Shown here: positions 15,875 through 25,166 of the stretch, piece after piece | How positions within the stretch are numbered: the first letter of the stretch is position 1 | Layout: every line of letters starts with the position of its first letter | Assembly: GCA_016183815.1 (NCBI GenBank) | Contig: JACPDW010000004.1 | Span: 1 to 47,047 of the forward strand | Direction: 5' to 3' | DNA: 47,047 bases | Source: Flavobacteriia bacterium | Lineage (GTDB): Bacteria; Bacteroidota; Bacteroidia; Flavobacteriales_D; Crocinitomicaceae | Notes under the pieces: generated by a model | Databases searched by the model: none | What the model was told of the DNA's origin: nothing | The model's input: only the letters and a program-made list of their open reading frames with translations | Made by a program: the position numbers and the translations under genes

Positions 15875-15903
15875 GAGCCAATTGAGCCAATTATGAGCCA
15901 ATC
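15875..15903. repeat. Three GAGCCAAT(T/C) repeats at the 3' end of the AlbA_2 gene
   Basis: GAGCCAATT at 15875-15883 and 15884-15892 and GAGCCAATC at 15895-15903 span the stop codon of the minus-strand gene. The short slippage-prone repeat may alter the C-terminus. Confidence 0.7.
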
Positions 15904-17222
15904 AAAACATAGATTGTACCTGCCCCAACATCACCACTTCTGTCCAATACCTTGAACTTTTCCATAAGTTCGGTTAGGTCCCTCGTAGCAGTTGCTTTAG
16001 AAACATCGTTTAAAGTTTGATAATCACTGTTATTTATTTTACCTTTCTCGTTTACGAAAAGTACAGCTTTAATTTGGCGTTCATTTAGTCCAAGGTCTTT
16101 TAGTTGGTTGTGGTTATAAATGTCTTTTCTGAACTCTACCCAAAAACCTGAACTTTTAAAAAAGAATAATGGTATAGGCTGTCCAAAATTTAAACACTGT
16201 TCTTTCATTTTGAAAATACCACGTCCCCATGATTCAATATATCCGCTACGAAAAAGTGAATTTGCGATATCAGGATTAAATGGCTTTGAGGAGTGTTTGT
16301 CAAATAGCGTTTCAATAGTCCAATTTTCAGGTAGTTGTCCTTCATTCCAAATCATTAATTTGTCTTTGTAAACACTAATTTGAATTGGAACACCGCCTGA
16401 ATAGTCTTTATGGGCAACTGCATTTAGTAACGCCTCCCTAATAGCTTCTTTCGGATATTCATAGGTTTCTACACGACTTAAACCTTCATAGCTAATCAAT
16501 GCCTTAATGTATTTTGTGAAAAGTAATTCTGTTGTTTTTTCAATTTGCTCAAAAAGATTTCCGTGAATTTCATCCTGATACCTTAAATCACTATCACTTT
16601 CGAAAAAACCAATTTTTATATAGGCCCCAGTTATATATTTTTCAGGATAAGGATGAAAAAGCAAAATAGACGCCCGCTTATAAAAATCACCTTCCTTGAG
16701 TTGAAGATTCTCGATAAGCTGTTCACTACTGTCGGATAAACTTTCTTCATCAATTCTTTGGCTTCTAAAAGCTCGTTTGCGAAAAAAATCAAAAGTTTCT
16801 TGCTTAAAGTCATTTATTGAAACATTAGGAACAGGGACACCATCCCATCTTTTACCTTTTTTCTGAAGTAAAAACTTGTCTAGAGCAGCGCCTTTTAATT
16901 CCTGTTTGGTGCTTCCGCTCCTGTAATGATATTGTCCTTTATAATTGACAGGATAAGGATATTGTTCTACAAGAATTTCAATAAATTTCCCTTTATCTGT
17001 TTGGCACAAATTAACATCAACCAAAATGCCTAAAGTATCTCTGACTTTATTTGGGATTTCTTCCATTAACTTTTTAGCATTCTTCAAATCCACAACGTTT
17101 CCTGAGTCGTCTTTTCCGATGAAAATTGTTCCTCCATTAGTATTTGCAAAACCACAAATCCATTTTAGGTATTCGTCTTTCCAAGTTATTTTGAATTCAA
17201 TATTTTGCGATTCAGAGGTCAA
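15891..17222 (-). CDS. AlbA_2 (Schlafen-like) ATP-binding regulator
   Basis: The 443-residue cytoplasmic protein begins with an AlbA_2 DNA-binding domain ('ESQNIEFKITWKDEYLKWIC', 'GFANTNGGTIFIGKDDSG', about 5-120). It has a GHKL-type ATPase module (about 245-360: 'AIREALLNAVAHKDYSGG', 'LMIWNEGQLPENW', 'GRGIFKMKEQC'). The C-terminus is winged-helix-like ('LNERQIKAVLFVNEKGKIN'). The family is called a putative transcriptional regulator or helicase and often lies in accessory DNA; its function is not settled. It stands alone, with about 170 unassigned bases on each side. Confidence 0.85.
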   Translation of the reverse strand: MTSESQNIEFKITWKDEYLKWICGFANTNGGTIFIGKDDSGNVVDLKNAKKLMEEIPNKVRDTLGILVDVNLCQTDKGKFIEILVEQYPYPVNYKGQYHYRSGSTKQELKGAALDKFLLQKKGKRWDGVPVPNVSINDFKQETFDFFRKRAFRSQRIDEESLSDSSEQLIENLQLKEGDFYKRASILLFHPYPEKYITGAYIKIGFFESDSDLRYQDEIHGNLFEQIEKTTELLFTKYIKALISYEGLSRVETYEYPKEAIREALLNAVAHKDYSGGVPIQISVYKDKLMIWNEGQLPENWTIETLFDKHSSKPFNPDIANSLFRSGYIESWGRGIFKMKEQCLNFGQPIPLFFFKSSGFWVEFRKDIYNHNQLKDLGLNERQIKAVLFVNEKGKINNSDYQTLNDVSKATATRDLTELMEKFKVLDRSGDVGAGTIYVLIGS

Positions 17223-17400
17223 TACCGATATTTAATAATATTTAAGTTTCAAATTTACTCTTTTTTTTAAATGGTTTTAAATCTTCGGTTTTTAATGCTG
17301 AGCGATAATGGTTCTCAGCTATCCGCAGTCAGGATTTTTAACCACTGAACACCTACAAACAACTTAATTAAAAATAATCATTATCTTTCTAATGGTTTTT

Positions 17401-18483
17401 CTAATCTATTATTTCTAATACTTCGCAATTATAACTTATTTTAGCTTTTATTTTGTCTAAAACAATATTTCCATAAGCATTTTTCCCTCTAAATTTCATA
17501 TTAACTACAACGTATTCATCCAAGGTTATGTATGTTGTCTCTTCGTGAGAAAAACTTTTTTTATCATTCATGTTTGACTTAACATATTTCACTAATTCTC
17601 TGTGTGAACCGTCCAAACTATTAAAACATTTATTTTCAAATTCTTTTTTCTTTTTTTCTAACATTGTCTTTTGATAATCCAATTGGGCTCGTTGTTTTTT
17701 GACAATTCTGTAGTCATTAATTATAGGATTATATTCAATGGTTTCTATATATTTACCTAGTTTTGCATTTTTTTTAGTAGCAGATGGGAAAAAGTTTAGA
17801 GTATTTGGATAGATTTCAGTTTCAAGTTCACCATCAAAAGAGGAAATGTAATGTTTTTCCAATTGAACTAATTCGTCTTTGTTTAATATTCGGCCTAAAG
17901 TATTTTCTACATAATGACTTTTGTTGAAAACATTAAGTGCGTTTTTATTATCAAAAATGTCAATTGAGATTTTTGCTCCTTTTTCTGTTACGATTTTATT
18001 TATTAAATTTTCAATTTCTAATTTGAATTTGTTATTTGATAAATCCACTTCATCAATCAAAACAATATAGTGTGGAGAATTGTCGTATCTTTTAATAATT
18101 TCGTTTATAATTTCATATTTTATGCTATGAATTTTTTCAGTTTTGTTACTTTTATTATGTTCAGAATTTATTAAAGTTTTTTTTTCGTGTTTTTTATTAT
18201 GAGCAGACTCATTGTTATCATTACCGATTTGTATTCCAATAAAAAAAAGAAAAATAATAATTAAATTATTAATAACTTTGTTATTTAAAAAAGGAAATTT
18301 GTTTCTCCAAAAATCTTTTAATAATGGAATTAATAATAAAGCTACTAATAGTAGAATTATTCCTTTCACAAATTGAAAACTCATTAAAGATTGAATACTT
18401 ATAATTCCAATTAAAATTGAAAAAATCCAATTTAATATTTTAATATTTTTTTGATTAAAAAATTTAGCGTAGTTTGTTTCCAT
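17401..18483 (-). CDS. Membrane-anchored protein of unknown function
   Basis: I do not recognise this 360-residue protein. Two or three hydrophobic segments lie in the first 90 residues ('WIFSILIGIISIQSLMSF', 'GIILLLVALLLIPLL', 'NNLIIIFLFFIGIQIG'). A polar, Lys/Asn-rich linker with 'HNKKHEKK' follows, then a soluble domain of about 230 residues with a coiled-coil-like stretch ('QRAQLDYQKTMLEKKKKEFE'). The final ~70 residues ('FRGKNAYGNIVLDKIKAKIS') resemble the small C-terminal region often found in secreted proteins of this phylum. A fossil of a similar C-terminus lies upstream at 18655-18693. Confidence 0.6.
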   Translation of the reverse strand: METNYAKFFNQKNIKILNWIFSILIGIISIQSLMSFQFVKGIILLLVALLLIPLLKDFWRNKFPFLNNKVINNLIIIFLFFIGIQIGNDNNESAHNKKHEKKTLINSEHNKSNKTEKIHSIKYEIINEIIKRYDNSPHYIVLIDEVDLSNNKFKLEIENLINKIVTEKGAKISIDIFDNKNALNVFNKSHYVENTLGRILNKDELVQLEKHYISSFDGELETEIYPNTLNFFPSATKKNAKLGKYIETIEYNPIINDYRIVKKQRAQLDYQKTMLEKKKKEFENKCFNSLDGSHRELVKYVKSNMNDKKSFSHEETTYITLDEYVVVNMKFRGKNAYGNIVLDKIKAKISYNCEVLEIID

Positions 18484-18654
18484 TTTGATTTTAAAATTTA
18501 AAATTTTTATATTTAATCTCTAATAAAAAATATATTTTTATTTTTTATATCCATTTTCTAAAAATTCACAACATTATAATCTTCAAATTTTTCAATCTTC
18601 ATGATATTTTACAAATCTAAATAAAATAGGTTAATTACACAAGCATTCAATAAT

Positions 18655-18693
18655 TTAATTAAAATCTATTATTTCTAATACATTAGTTGTAAA
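18655..18693 (-). pseudogene. Fossil C-terminus of a paralogue of the 17401-18483 gene
   Basis: The minus-strand reading gives 'DFTTNVLEIIDFN' followed by a stop. It shares 'VLEIID' and a 19-base identity with the end of the neighbouring intact gene ('NCEVLEIID'). The rest of the paralogue is gone, probably through deletion by recombination between copies. Confidence 0.45.
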
Positions 18694-18710
18694 ATCAAAG
18701 TAATAAATTT

Positions 18711-19382
18711 TTAATTACCTTCTTTACGTTTACTAAACAATATTCCCAAACTTGCACCAGCTAAATAAGTCCATGAATAACTAGCAGTTCCTCTTGCTTC
18801 AATAAAAAATCCTAGATTAACTCTGTTTGCTACTGTATATGAAATTTTATTTCCAATGGAAAAAGCATATTTAAAATAGTTTTTAGGAATGTTTCTATCT
18901 CTAACATGATCAATACCTAAAAAATTGATATATGGAGAGTAATCTATTCGATAACTAAGTGGTACATGATAACTTATACCGTCGGGCAATAGTATCATTA
19001 ATATACCTATGGCGATTCCACCTGCACCAAAATCCAAATCGTTGTCTTTTATAGTGTCTTTAGTAAAAGCATTAATTAAACCCAATCCAAATATTGGTGG
19101 ACCTAATAAACTTCCTACCGATGCATGAACTTGTTTAATATTGTCCGTTCTATAGATGTAATCTAAATTATATAATAATCCAATTTTATATTTTGTATGA
19201 AATTCGAGATTTAAAGACCAAACATGAACAGGGTTGCCATTAGTTAATCCTACACCATATCTTGTTTGAAACAAATTTTTATAATTTTCAACTTGAGCAT
19301 TAAATTTTGATAAAGATAAAAACGTGTAGGACAACAAAATAATAAAATAAAACTTTCTATAATTTAAATTTAAATGAATCAT
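18711..19382 (-). CDS. Predicted outer-membrane beta-barrel protein, unknown function
   Basis: The 223-residue protein has an N-terminal signal peptide ('FYFIILLSYTFLSLSKFNAQ', about 11-30) and alternating hydrophobic/aromatic strands ('YKIGLLYNLDYIYRTD', 'HVPLSYRIDYSPYINFLG', 'NYFKYAFSIGNKISYTV', 'VNLGFFIEARGTASYSWTY'). This suggests a small outer-membrane barrel, though it ends in charged 'KRKEGN' instead of an aromatic residue. No family was recognised. It is divergent from the gene at 19424, with a 41-bp gap that must hold both promoters. Confidence 0.6.
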   Translation of the reverse strand: MIHLNLNYRKFYFIILLSYTFLSLSKFNAQVENYKNLFQTRYGVGLTNGNPVHVWSLNLEFHTKYKIGLLYNLDYIYRTDNIKQVHASVGSLLGPPIFGLGLINAFTKDTIKDNDLDFGAGGIAIGILMILLPDGISYHVPLSYRIDYSPYINFLGIDHVRDRNIPKNYFKYAFSIGNKISYTVANRVNLGFFIEARGTASYSWTYLAGASLGILFSKRKEGN

Positions 19383-19423
19383 TCTTTTATATTTGCAAAT
19401 AAAATTAATAATAAATTTTAGAA

Positions 19424-19864
19424 GTGGGCTTTAAATTTGAATGGAACAGAAAAAGAAAAATAATTACTATTGTTTCTTTGGTTTTATTTTTTTCTTTATT
19501 CTGTTTTATCTATTTTAGGTATTATTTCGTTTATAGTGAAGGGACTAGAGTCGGAATTTTATACAAATTTTCAAAAAAAGGGGTAGTTTTTAAAACACAT
19601 GAAGGTGAAATGGTATTGCCTGGGATACGATTTAAAAGTAATACTGCTCCGGTAAGTTCAAATATGTTTTATTTTTCTGTTAGAGATGAAAAAATCGCTA
19701 AAACATTAATGCAAAACCAAGGTGCTGAAATTGAAGTGCATTACGTTTATTATTTCCGACCTTTGCCATGGAGGGGCGATCGTTACGAAAATGAAAAAGG
19801 ACAATACATAGTGGATTATATAATCAAAATTAAAAATCAAAATCCTAACGGTTATGGATTATAA
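19424..19864 (+). CDS. Small membrane-anchored hypothetical protein
   Basis: The 146-residue protein has one transmembrane helix near the N-terminus ('IITIVSLVLFFSLFCFIYF', about 13-31) and a beta-rich outer part ('EGTRVGILYKFSKKGVVFKT', 'GAEIEVHYVYYFRPLPWRGD'). Similar short proteins upstream of bshB1 are common in flavobacteria, with no known role. Start is GTG 19424. Its 3' end overlaps the bshB1 start by 11 bases, so the two are co-translated. Confidence 0.65.
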   Translation: MGFKFEWNRKRKIITIVSLVLFFSLFCFIYFRYYFVYSEGTRVGILYKFSKKGVVFKTHEGEMVLPGIRFKSNTAPVSSNMFYFSVRDEKIAKTLMQNQGAEIEVHYVYYFRPLPWRGDRYENEKGQYIVDYIIKIKNQNPNGYGL

Positions 19865-20609
19865 AAGTATTTATCTCAATCAAAAACAAAATGATAAATT
19901 AGACATACTTTGTTTTGCTGCACATCCTGACGATGTCGAATTGTCTTGTTCAGCTACTATGATAAAACATAGATTATTAGGTAAAAAAATTGGTATAATA
20001 GATTTAACAAAAGGCGAATTAGGCACAAGAGGTACTCCTGAATTAAGACTCGAAGAAAGTAAAAAATCTTCTTTATTAATGGATATTCAAGTAAGAATTA
20101 ATTTAGGACTTGAAGATGGTTTTTTTGAACATAATCAAACAAACTTGATGTACATAATTGAACAAATTAGACGATATCAACCTGAAATTATTTGTTGTAA
20201 TGCACCAACAGATAGGCATATCGACCATGGGAGAGCAGCAAAACTTGTCTCAGAAGCATGTTTTTTATCTGGATTAATAAAAATTAATTCAAAATGGGAA
20301 GGTGTAAAGCAAAATGCTCATCGACCTAAAATAGTGATGCACTATATTCAAGATAGGTATATTGAACCAAATTTCATTGTGGACGTAAGTGATTACGTAG
20401 TTAAAAAAATGGAGTGTATAAAAGCATTTAATAGTCAATTTTACGATGCCAATTCAAAAGAACCAGCTACACCGATATCAGGGGAGGAATTTCTTGAATT
20501 TATTATTTCAAGGATGTCTGAATTTGGCAGAAGGATAGGCGTTAGATATGGAGAAGGATTTGTAATGCAACGCACAGTGGGTATCAATGATTTTTCAATG
20601 ATAATTTGA
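19854..20609 (+). CDS. bshB1: Bacillithiol biosynthesis deacetylase BshB1
   Basis: The 251-residue enzyme is a PIG-L/LmbE-type zinc deacetylase. It removes the acetyl group from N-acetylglucosaminyl-malate, the second step of bacillithiol synthesis. The zinc motif is 'AHPDDVE' (about 22-28), with further family motifs 'LTKGELGTRGTPELR' and 'NAPTDRHIDHGRAAKL' (the HxxH-type metal site). BshA and BshC are not in this window. It follows a membrane protein with an 11-base overlap. Confidence 0.92.
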   Translation: MDYKSIYLNQKQNDKLDILCFAAHPDDVELSCSATMIKHRLLGKKIGIIDLTKGELGTRGTPELRLEESKKSSLLMDIQVRINLGLEDGFFEHNQTNLMYIIEQIRRYQPEIICCNAPTDRHIDHGRAAKLVSEACFLSGLIKINSKWEGVKQNAHRPKIVMHYIQDRYIEPNFIVDVSDYVVKKMECIKAFNSQFYDANSKEPATPISGEEFLEFIISRMSEFGRRIGVRYGEGFVMQRTVGINDFSMII

Positions 20610-20659
20610 TTTTTCTTATCAATTAACTTTTATGTTAGAAAAAAAAAGTGCAAAAAATT

Positions 20660-21133
20660 CTATTTTTCTGGTCGATAAACAAGTATTTTACCTTTTCTTA
20701 TTTTATCAAAATACAATTTGTCGATAGACACTTTTTTTCCATTAGTTTCTGTATTTTGTTGTGCGACAAAATATTCGTTTTTACTAATCACTTGATAAAT
20801 AATCGCTGTATGTTGAGGATAAGATTCTTTTATAACCCTACTTCCGTCTTGATATTCGATTTGAACATTTTGAAATTGTATAATATCACCAGGTAAAATT
20901 TTATCTTTTTTCCAATCTAATTCTTTTCCAAAGTCAAATTTTCCGTCCCATTTGGCATTAAATTTTGTAAGTGGGATTTTAGCAAGATCCCAACATTCTC
21001 CCCTACCTACCCTTTTACCAATTTGTGATTTTACAAATAAAAATATTTGTTCATTTAACTCGGGTAAAGAATCTGTTTGAGATTTGAAATCAAAAGAATA
21101 AAATAGTATTAAAATTAGAAATAAAATTTTCAT
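20660..21133 (-). CDS. Secreted cysteine-peptidase-fold protein (NlpC/BBC1-like)
   Basis: The 157-residue exported protein has a signal peptide (about 1-18). A compact papain-like fold is suggested by the Cys in 'GRGECWDLA' (about 46) and the His in 'YPQHTAIIYQV' (about 106). 'LPGDIIQFQNVQIEY' is the strand often seen in CHAP/NlpC and BBC1/AIM3-type proteins. It could process peptidoglycan peptides, but the substrate is unknown. It is encoded convergently to bshB1, with a 50-base gap. Confidence 0.65.
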   Translation of the reverse strand: MKILFLILILFYSFDFKSQTDSLPELNEQIFLFVKSQIGKRVGRGECWDLAKIPLTKFNAKWDGKFDFGKELDWKKDKILPGDIIQFQNVQIEYQDGSRVIKESYPQHTAIIYQVISKNEYFVAQQNTETNGKKVSIDKLYFDKIRKGKILVYRPEK

Positions 21134-21206
21134 GTTTACTTAGTTTATAAAATTGCAAAAACGAGTTGAATAAAATTCTTTTATATCATAAAAACTATAC
21201 CAAAAA

Positions 21207-23180
21207 TTAATGAGGTAAAGAATAATCCTCAAAATCTTCAGTCATTTTTTGATTTAAACGTTTTGCGACGTTTATGGGTACATATTCAACTACAACATTT
21301 GTTTTATCTAATCCAAAATCTTCAGCTGGAGTTAAACCAATAGATTTGATAAATCGATAAGCTTTGACATAAATCCCTTGTATGGCAGAAAGTTTATTAT
21401 CTGTTGCAACTCTAGAATTCAGTACAATAAATTTAAAATCAGGTCTTAAAAACTTTTTGTTTATTGAGGGGAAAACACTTTCATTGTCAATTTCTTGTTT
21501 ATCCACCATTCTTTTGTAAATTTTATGAAGCATGTGTTCAACTCTGTGCTCTTCTTTAAAACCAAGATGAAGAGAAATATAATAACAATGTTTATCAATC
21601 ACTTCGTTAACAGAATAATTAATTCCCCATGGTTCATTTTTAATATCTATATGTAAAAACCAAAAAATCTTTGCTTTACGAGGTTTTTTTCTGAATAAAG
21701 AATAAAAAATCGTGGAATCTAATTTAGTACAAGAATCACTTCTTGTTGGATAAACCAAATTAGTGGCCTCATAAGCTATATTTTTATCCGAATCAACTGC
21801 TTTCATTAGTTCCACTACTTTATCCATCGGCACGTATTCAGTTATGGATTTTCTTAATTGCCTTGCTTTAAAATACAAATAAAGCATTAAGAAAAATCCA
21901 ACAGAAAGTACCAAAGTAAACCATCCTCCATGTAATATTTTACCTAAATTTGAAAATAAAAAGATGCTTTCTATTACAATAAATACAAGAAAAATTATTG
22001 AATAAATCAATTTAGCTTTTGGGTATTTTAAAAACAATAAATAAAGAAGTAAAATAGATGTCATTACCATATTTATTGTAATTGCCAAACCATAAGCTGC
22101 CTCCATCTTGGTAGATTCTCTGAAAATTGCGATGACTAAAATACAGCCACCCATTAAAAACCAATTGATAAAAGGAATATAGATTTGCCCCTGATGTTCT
22201 GAAGGATATTTCACCTTTAGATTAGTCCATAATTTTAGTTTTATAGCTTCATTCATTAAGGTAAAAACTCCTGTTATCAATGCTTGAGAAGCTATAATTG
22301 TTGCTGATGTTGCTATCACAATAGCCCACGGCATTAATTTTGGTGATATGTTAGAGACCATACTATAAAAAACAGTTTGCCCTTCTTGAAGATGAAAACC
22401 TGGCTTTAGACACAATGCAGCTTGACCTAAATAATTTAATACTAAAATACCTGACATTACAGCCCAAGAAATCCTGATATTAAACTTTCCACAATGACCT
22501 AAATCTGAATACAAGGCCTCCGCCCCTGTTGTACATAAAAATACAGCTCCTAAAACCCAAAATCCTCCTTCAATTTCAAAAATTAAATGATAGGCGTAAT
22601 AGGGATTAAAAGCTTTTAAAACTGTAGGATTTTGAAGTAAATTCACCATTCCTAAATACGCCAACAAACTAAACCATATAATCATTATTGGTCCAAATGC
22701 TCTTCCAATTATTGTTGTTCCAAATTGTTGAACTAAAAACAACAAAAATATTATCACACAAACGATGGGTAAAGTTTTTATATTTGGATTTAAATTGACC
22801 AAACCTTCCACTGCAGAAGAAATAGAAATCGCAGGAGTAATAAATCCATCTGCCATCAAAGTCGCACAACCAATCAAAGCTGGAATAATTATCCATTTAA
22901 TTTTTTTTTCCTTCAAAAGTGCATACAAAGCAAATATTCCACCTTCACCTCTATTGTCTGCATTTAAAGCAAAATAAATGTATTTAACAGTAGCCAATAA
23001 TATTAATGTCCAAATAACACAGGATAATCCTCCTAAAATAAATGCTTCAGAAATGTTTTTTCCTGAATTTGTAATCGCTTGAAAAACATATAATGGTGAT
23101 GTACCAATATCACCAAACACAATTCCTATAGTAATGATAACACCTGCTAAACTTGCTTTATTTGTATTTAATGTGGACAT
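21207..23180 (-). CDS. kup: Kup-type potassium uptake protein
   Basis: The 657-residue inner-membrane K+/H+ symporter of the KUP/HAK family has a long hydrophobic N-terminal part of about 12 helices (about 10-435). Family signatures include 'GIVFGDIGTSPLYVFQAI', 'ADNRGEGGIFALYALL' and 'SDLGHCGKFNIRISW'. A C-terminal cytoplasmic region follows ('GVYV'-like, 'IFWFLHIDIKNEPWGI', about 440-657). Length and motifs are normal. About 180 bases upstream hold no recognised gene. Confidence 0.95.
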   Translation of the reverse strand: MSTLNTNKASLAGVIITIGIVFGDIGTSPLYVFQAITNSGKNISEAFILGGLSCVIWTLILLATVKYIYFALNADNRGEGGIFALYALLKEKKIKWIIIPALIGCATLMADGFITPAISISSAVEGLVNLNPNIKTLPIVCVIIFLLFLVQQFGTTIIGRAFGPIMIIWFSLLAYLGMVNLLQNPTVLKAFNPYYAYHLIFEIEGGFWVLGAVFLCTTGAEALYSDLGHCGKFNIRISWAVMSGILVLNYLGQAALCLKPGFHLQEGQTVFYSMVSNISPKLMPWAIVIATSATIIASQALITGVFTLMNEAIKLKLWTNLKVKYPSEHQGQIYIPFINWFLMGGCILVIAIFRESTKMEAAYGLAITINMVMTSILLLYLLFLKYPKAKLIYSIIFLVFIVIESIFLFSNLGKILHGGWFTLVLSVGFFLMLYLYFKARQLRKSITEYVPMDKVVELMKAVDSDKNIAYEATNLVYPTRSDSCTKLDSTIFYSLFRKKPRKAKIFWFLHIDIKNEPWGINYSVNEVIDKHCYYISLHLGFKEEHRVEHMLHKIYKRMVDKQEIDNESVFPSINKKFLRPDFKFIVLNSRVATDNKLSAIQGIYVKAYRFIKSIGLTPAEDFGLDKTNVVVEYVPINVAKRLNQKMTEDFEDYSLPH

Positions 23181-23362
23181 TTCTTTTTAATAAATAAGGT
23201 AGTAAAATTAATGCTAAAGTTTTATTATATTTCATTTTAGAAAAATTATTTTTTTTAAATGCAAATGTATTGGGTGGTATAGAACTTTACCTTCTTTGAA
23301 AAGAATTTTACAAGTAATTAAATTAAGCAACAAATCATAAAAAAGATTTATGTATAATTCCA

Positions 23363-24188
23363 TTAAAAAAGACTTATTTGACTTTCAATTTTAGGGTGAA
23401 AAGTTCCAATTATCATAAAAGGATTTTTACCAGTTAAATGATGTAGCTGTGATGTTCCTAAAAACAAATGTATATCTTTTGTTTTAGCAAAATCATGAAA
23501 GTATTTTTTCTTAACATCTTCAACTGCTTTTGCTTCGTTTCCTTCGTGACGAGAAAGACAATTCCAGTAAAGTTGTCCTATTTCCCAATCTTCAATCATC
23601 ATCTTACTTTTTTTCCCGTTACAATCAAGTAAAACATAAGAAAATTTGTATGGAAGTTTTCTAACAATTTCAAATAGATCTTCATCTTCTTGAGCAAACA
23701 AGTTAGTACTTCTGTCATGCTTCAACTTTTCTAGTTTACTTTTATCCCATTCTCTTTCAGCTACTTCAATTGTGAAATCTATAATTTTGCTTGGTTTGAA
23801 AACAGCAAGAGAAGTCATTTTTTCTCTATTTTTTGCATCGGAAATAAGTTCATTTATATCAGAGTAAATTTTATTTTTGAATACTATTTCTTTTCGTAAT
23901 AACCAATTACTTTTGGTATCTAAATGTCCTAATATTTTTATTTCAGTGTCATATGAAATTGGTCTAAAACTTTCTTTTCTAAAATCACTTTTGTTTTTAA
24001 CAAGATCTATTTCAATCCAATCATATTTTTTGTATTGCTGTTCAAAAGAATTTTTTTCGGAACTGAATTGGGTATATTCTAATCCAAGAGCCATCTTCAA
24101 GAAAACCAGCTGTACAAACTAATTCATCATATTTAGCTGAAATAGTAGGGTACGTTTTTACAGTGATTAAAACCTTTGTTTTTGCCAT
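23363..24188 (-). pseudogene. Dual-OB domain protein, broken by a one-base frameshift
   Basis: The native start is ATG at 24186-24188, giving 'MAKTKVLITVKTYPTISAKY', then 'DELVCTAGFLEDGSWIRIYP' and 'IQF'. The reading frame then breaks at a run of seven A (minus strand; T run at 24051-24057). Dropping one A joins it to the downstream 'NSFEQQYKKYDWIEIDLVKN' and the rest of the protein. The combined protein (about 275 residues) looks like the Dual-OB family found beside DUF488 proteins. It lies one base after the DUF488 stop. It is either a real pseudogene, a phase-variable tract, or a sequencing error. Confidence 0.75.
24051..24057. other. Homopolymer tract at the frameshift in the Dual-OB gene
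   Basis: Seven T on the + strand (seven A in the coding strand) mark the exact site where the reading frame changes. Six would restore one ORF. Confidence 0.8.
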
Positions 24189-24189
24189 T

Positions 24190-25080
24190 TTAAATATGTT
24201 TTATTTTATACTTAAAATTAGGTAATTGTTCTATCGCTTCTGCTAAATGTTTTCGATGACACTGACAAATATTTGCTTCAAAACACGTCAAAGCAATACG
24301 TTTTTTTTCATGCAACAAACTCAATATTTTTTCTTGTATTAATTTGGTATTTACTAAATTATTTTCACGGTAAATTACAAACAATTTGTCGTAATCACTT
24401 TGGTTTTTAAGTTCTTGCCTGTGTTCTGATTGAATCCCAACTTCGGGAAAATGTAAATAATCTATTCCAAGACTAGTGCAGTAACGTATTAATTGACTTT
24501 TACTAAATCCATATTTCATACTTATTGGATTACGACGAACATCAATTAATAATTTTATATCATTTTTAATTAATCGATTTAAATATTCTTCTAATGAAAT
24601 ACCTTCATAACCAATAGTAAATAAAGTTATTTCATTATAATTTGGACGGCATAAATCTACTTTTTCAAGTTCTTTAGATGATAAAATATCTTTGGCTTTC
24701 AAACTATTAATTGCCCAATACGGAAAGTTAAGGTAAGTATGTTTCATCAAAGCATTAGCATTCATTTTTCCATAATGAACCTTTATTTCCATCAATTGCT
24801 TTTTGTCAGTATCCTTTAGTAAATTGAAATAATCTATAGTTTCATTACTTGTAAAATGGCTTGAAGTTTCTGAAAGTATCCCTTTTTTAACCATCGTAGT
24901 TAAATCGGCATTTGCAGAATAGGAATAACAGCCGAATCGATATGGAATAAAATCATATTCAGCTTTGTTTTGTCGTTGAGTAAATAAAAATAATAATTTT
25001 TGGAAGCTAATTTTATCAATTGCACCATTAAAAATTTGTAGTAATGCTAATATAATTTTTCTTCTATAATACATATTCAC
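24190..25080 (-). CDS. DUF488 family protein with extra N-terminal domain
   Basis: The C-terminal half (about 150-296) of this 296-residue protein is DUF488: 'LFTIGYEGISLEEYLNRLI', 'LLIDVRRNPISMKYGFSKSQ', 'YLHFPEVGI' and the cysteine/His motif 'CFEANICQCHRKHLAEAI'. The N-terminal half ('ISFQKLLFLF', 'YDFIPYRFGCYSYSANADLT', 'MVKKGIL') resembles the KLLY..GP-type domain of Panacea/SocA-like antitoxins, a weak match. DUF488 is an uncharacterised putative enzyme family seen in defence-rich loci. The Dual-OB gene follows after a single base, so both belong to one operon. Confidence 0.8.
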   Translation of the reverse strand: MNMYYRRKIILALLQIFNGAIDKISFQKLLFLFTQRQNKAEYDFIPYRFGCYSYSANADLTTMVKKGILSETSSHFTSNETIDYFNLLKDTDKKQLMEIKVHYGKMNANALMKHTYLNFPYWAINSLKAKDILSSKELEKVDLCRPNYNEITLFTIGYEGISLEEYLNRLIKNDIKLLIDVRRNPISMKYGFSKSQLIRYCTSLGIDYLHFPEVGIQSEHRQELKNQSDYDKLFVIYRENNLVNTKLIQEKILSLLHEKKRIALTCFEANICQCHRKHLAEAIEQLPNFKYKIKHI

Positions 25081-25166
25081 AAATTTAAAAAAATCACATC
25101 CAATATCCTAATTTCCAAAAATATTTTTAACAAGAAATAATTGTTTTTAGCACCTATTTTTCCTTC

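Noticed and set aside
15723-15890. An RNA gene or riboswitch between the acyl-CoA dehydrogenase and AlbA_2 genes
   Set aside because: No conserved structure or motif was recognised, only AT-rich sequence and the 9-base repeats at the end.
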